From Nocardioides lijunqiniae (GTDB lineage Bacteria > Actinomycetota > Actinomycetes > Propionibacteriales > Nocardioidaceae): a DNA stretch of 64,000 bases. A program made the position numbers and the translations under genes. Shown here one piece after another: positions 61,950 to 64,000 of the stretch; positions within the stretch are counted from its first letter, which is position 1, and every line of letters starts with the position of its first letter. The stretch spans positions 1 through 64,000 of the forward strand of contig NZ_JACJGM010000029.1 in the NCBI RefSeq assembly GCF_015024225.1. Reading direction: 5' to 3'. The notes under the pieces are model-generated. The model was not told the DNA's origin. It was given only the letters and a program-made list of their open reading frames with translations, and did no database searches.

Positions 61950-63131
61950 TCAGGACAGGACCGCGGCCGTCAGGCGCGACAGCGGCTCGGACAGCGCGTT
62001 GACTGCGTCGGAGAGCCCCTTGATCTCGTCCTGCGACAGCTCGTCGTAGTAGCGGAAGCCGTCGTCGGTGCGCTGCGCGTCGAGCAGGACCTGCAGCTCG
62101 TCGAAGCGCGACTCCAGCTCGGTGGCCAGCTCGGGGTCCTTCTCCTCCAGCAGCGGCTTCACGCCGTCGAAGCCGACCTTGGCGCCGTCGACGTTGGCCT
62201 GGAAGTCCCACAGGTCGGTCCGCGACCAGTACTCCTCCTCGCCGGTGACCTTGCCCGTGGCGACCTCCTCGAGCAGGCCGCGCGAGCCGTTGGCGATCTG
62301 GTCGACGGTGAACGTCAGGTCCTGGATGCGGCTGTCGAGCGTCTGGGTGTTCTTGAGCAGGTCGTCGGCGTAGAACGCGCGGTCCTTCGGGCTGAGCGCG
62401 GCGTACTTCTCCGCGCGGGCCGGCCACAGGTCCTTCTCGAGGAGGTGCCAGCCGGTCCACTTCTGACCGGGCTCGAGGTCGGCCTCGCGGGCGTCCATCA
62501 TCGGGTCGAGGTCGCCGAACGACTCGGCGACGGTCTCGATGCGCTCCCAGTGGGTGCGGGCGTCGGCGTAGAGCGCGCGCGCCTCGTCGTCCTTGTCGCC
62601 GGCCTTGTAGAGCTCGACGAACTGGCCGGTCTTGACCAGGAGCTGGTCGGACTGGTCCTGCACGTAGGCGGCGTAGTTGTCCTGCGCGGCGGTGACCAGA
62701 CTCTCCTCGTCCTCGCTCACCTTCACGTCCTCGTCGGACTCGGTGACGGTGAAGTCGGAGCGGATGCCGTCGCCGGTCATGCCGGGCTTGCAGGCGGTGA
62801 CGTACTTGCCGGCCGGCACGTTGGCGGTCAGCGGTCGGCTGATCGAGGGGCCGATGTTCTCGACCTCGGCGACGATGCGCAGCCCGTCCTCGGCCAGGAG
62901 GTAGAACTCGGTGACCTGCGAGCCGCTGTTGGTGACGTCGAAGGTGACGGTGCCCGCCGGCGCCTCGGAGGCGGAGACCTCGCACGCGTCGTCGGAGGAG
63001 TCGACCGTCAGCGCCCGTCCGTCGCCGGCGTCGCCGCCACCACCCGAGGGCTCGGTGCTCTCGGTGCCACAGGACGCGAGGACGGGCGCGGCCACCAGCA
63101 GGCCGGCGGCGATCCAGGAGAGACGCTTCAC
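61950..63131 (-). CDS. efeO: Iron-uptake lipoprotein EfeO
   Basis: 393 aa. Lipoprotein signal (LVAAPVLASC), an N-terminal cupredoxin-like domain (about 40-130) and a C-terminal M75 imelysin domain with the HxxE motif in GWHLLEKDLW. It delivers iron to the EfeU permease. Its start overlaps the efeU stop (ATGA). Confidence 0.95.
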   Translation of the reverse strand: MKRLSWIAAGLLVAAPVLASCGTESTEPSGGGGDAGDGRALTVDSSDDACEVSASEAPAGTVTFDVTNSGSQVTEFYLLAEDGLRIVAEVENIGPSISRPLTANVPAGKYVTACKPGMTGDGIRSDFTVTESDEDVKVSEDEESLVTAAQDNYAAYVQDQSDQLLVKTGQFVELYKAGDKDDEARALYADARTHWERIETVAESFGDLDPMMDAREADLEPGQKWTGWHLLEKDLWPARAEKYAALSPKDRAFYADDLLKNTQTLDSRIQDLTFTVDQIANGSRGLLEEVATGKVTGEEEYWSRTDLWDFQANVDGAKVGFDGVKPLLEEKDPELATELESRFDELQVLLDAQRTDDGFRYYDELSQDEIKGLSDAVNALSEPLSRLTAAVLS

Positions 63132-64000
63132 GGGTTACTTCCTTCGGGGACAGGGGTGGGGCGGGGCGAGGCGGCCGGACGCGGCCTCGTCGTACGGAAG
63201 AAGAGGTAGGAGACGGGGACGACGTAGCCGACCCACGCGATCGCCTCGAGCACGGTCGTGGCGGGCGAGAAGTTGAAGATTCCCTTGAGCAGGGTGCCGT
63301 ACCAGGAGCCCGGCGGGATCACGTGGCTGACGTCGAAGGCGAGGGTGTTGAGCCCCGGCAGGAAGGCCGCCTCCTGCAGGTCGTGCACGCCGTAGGCGAG
63401 GACGCCGGCGGCGACGACGATCAGGAACGCGCCGGTCCAGGTGAAGAAGCGCGAGAGGTTGATCGTGATGGCGCCGCGGTAGATGAGGTAGCCGAGGACG
63501 ACGGCGGTGAGGATGCCGGCGAGCGCTGCCAGGAGGGGCTCGGCGGTCTGCTGGGCCGTCGGGGCGAGGTCGCGGCCGATCGCGGCCTGGGTGTTGGTCC
63601 ACAGGATGAGCGCGGTCTCGAGGCCCTCGCGGCCCACCGCGAGGAACGCGACGACGACCAGGGACCAGGCGCGGCCCTCGGCGGCGACGTCGATGCGACC
63701 GCGCAGGTCGTGGCCGATGGTGCGCGCGGCGCCGGCCATCCAGAAGATCATCCACGTGACGAAGACGACCGCCACGAGCGACAGCGTGCCGCCGATGAGC
63801 TCCTGGGTCTCGAAGGTGAACTTGCGCGACTGCAGGCCCAGGCCCAGCGTGATCGCGAGGCTGAGCAGGACCGCGGAGCCGACGCCGAGCCAGATCCGCG
63901 GCAGCAGGTGGCGTCGGTCCGTCTTGACGAGGTAGGCGACGAGGATGCTCACGACGAGCGCGGCCTCGAGCCCCTCGCGGAGACCGATCAGGTAGTTGCC
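63128..64000 (-). CDS. efeU: Ferrous iron permease EfeU (partial)
   Basis: At least 290 codons visible; the 5' end lies beyond the window. Two REXXE iron-binding motifs: REGLEA close to the truncated N-terminus (about 63970) and REGLETALILW in mid-protein. About seven membrane helices of the FTR1/EfeU family. Head of the efeUOB operon that imports iron. Upstream regulation cannot be seen. Confidence 0.95.
   Translation of the reverse strand, partial: GNYLIGLREGLEAALVVSILVAYLVKTDRRHLLPRIWLGVGSAVLLSLAITLGLGLQSRKFTFETQELIGGTLSLVAVVFVTWMIFWMAGAARTIGHDLRGRIDVAAEGRAWSLVVVAFLAVGREGLETALILWTNTQAAIGRDLAPTAQQTAEPLLAALAGILTAVVLGYLIYRGAITINLSRFFTWTGAFLIVVAAGVLAYGVHDLQEAAFLPGLNTLAFDVSHVIPPGSWYGTLLKGIFNFSPATTVLEAIAWVGYVVPVSYLFFRTTRPRPAASPRPTPVPEGSNP

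Overview
The window is very GC-rich (roughly 70 % or more), with coding on both strands, many GTG starts and frequent 4-bp ATGA/GTGA overlaps. A PknG-GlnX-GlnH locus, MocR-type and ECF42-type regulators, Efe iron uptake and DUF222/HNH proteins point to a soil actinobacterium, most likely Nocardioidaceae (Nocardioides-like). That placement is an inference from gene content and repeat style.

Layout. 1-262: two repeat elements, one a nested three-hairpin palindrome. 263-12612 (minus): a ten-gene operon of TelA-like protein, small protein, CbbX-type AAA+ ATPase, GlnX, GlnH, coiled-coil protein, PknG kinase, PP2C phosphatase, vWA protein and FHA protein. This reads as an amino-acid-sensing Ser/Thr phosphorylation module extended by effectors. 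12680-14850: yczE/MocR divergent pair with a clear operator. 14870-20258: serA, ABC-F protein with a candidate leader peptide, a frameshifted acetyltransferase, a RibD-C reductase and a secreted protein. 20308-24236: MMPL exporter with a two-component system.

24638-33647 is an accessory island. Its minus-strand arm encodes a ubiquitin-like modification cassette: multiubiquitin-type Ubl, E2-like protein, JAB-E1 fusion, DUF6527 and KTSC. Its plus-strand arm starts with a sigma-like protein, an HTH protein and an ImmA/IrrE peptidase, which looks like a damage- or phage-responsive switch. An unrecognised coiled-coil protein and a membrane-anchored nuclease-like protein follow. The E2-like protein has no cysteine and the E1 has no obvious free catalytic cysteine, which is the most unusual point in the window.

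33786-43774 holds a DUF222/HNH protein, secreted proteins, a GNAT enzyme, a tautomerase, a LuxR regulator, DoxX/HxlR with an operator, and a NUDIX protein. 43797-50764 contains a possible 24-residue peptide gene behind a palindrome, then a second defence-like cassette: ECF sigma, small protein, cytoplasmic subtilisin, TPR-CHAT caspase-like protease and an atypical response regulator. 50983-59584 carries housekeeping and transport genes, including a guanidine-III riboswitch in front of an SMR exporter and an ECF42/DGPF pair. 59619-59819 is a 200-bp inverted pair of repeats. 60679-64000 is the efeUOB iron operon, with efeU cut by the window end.
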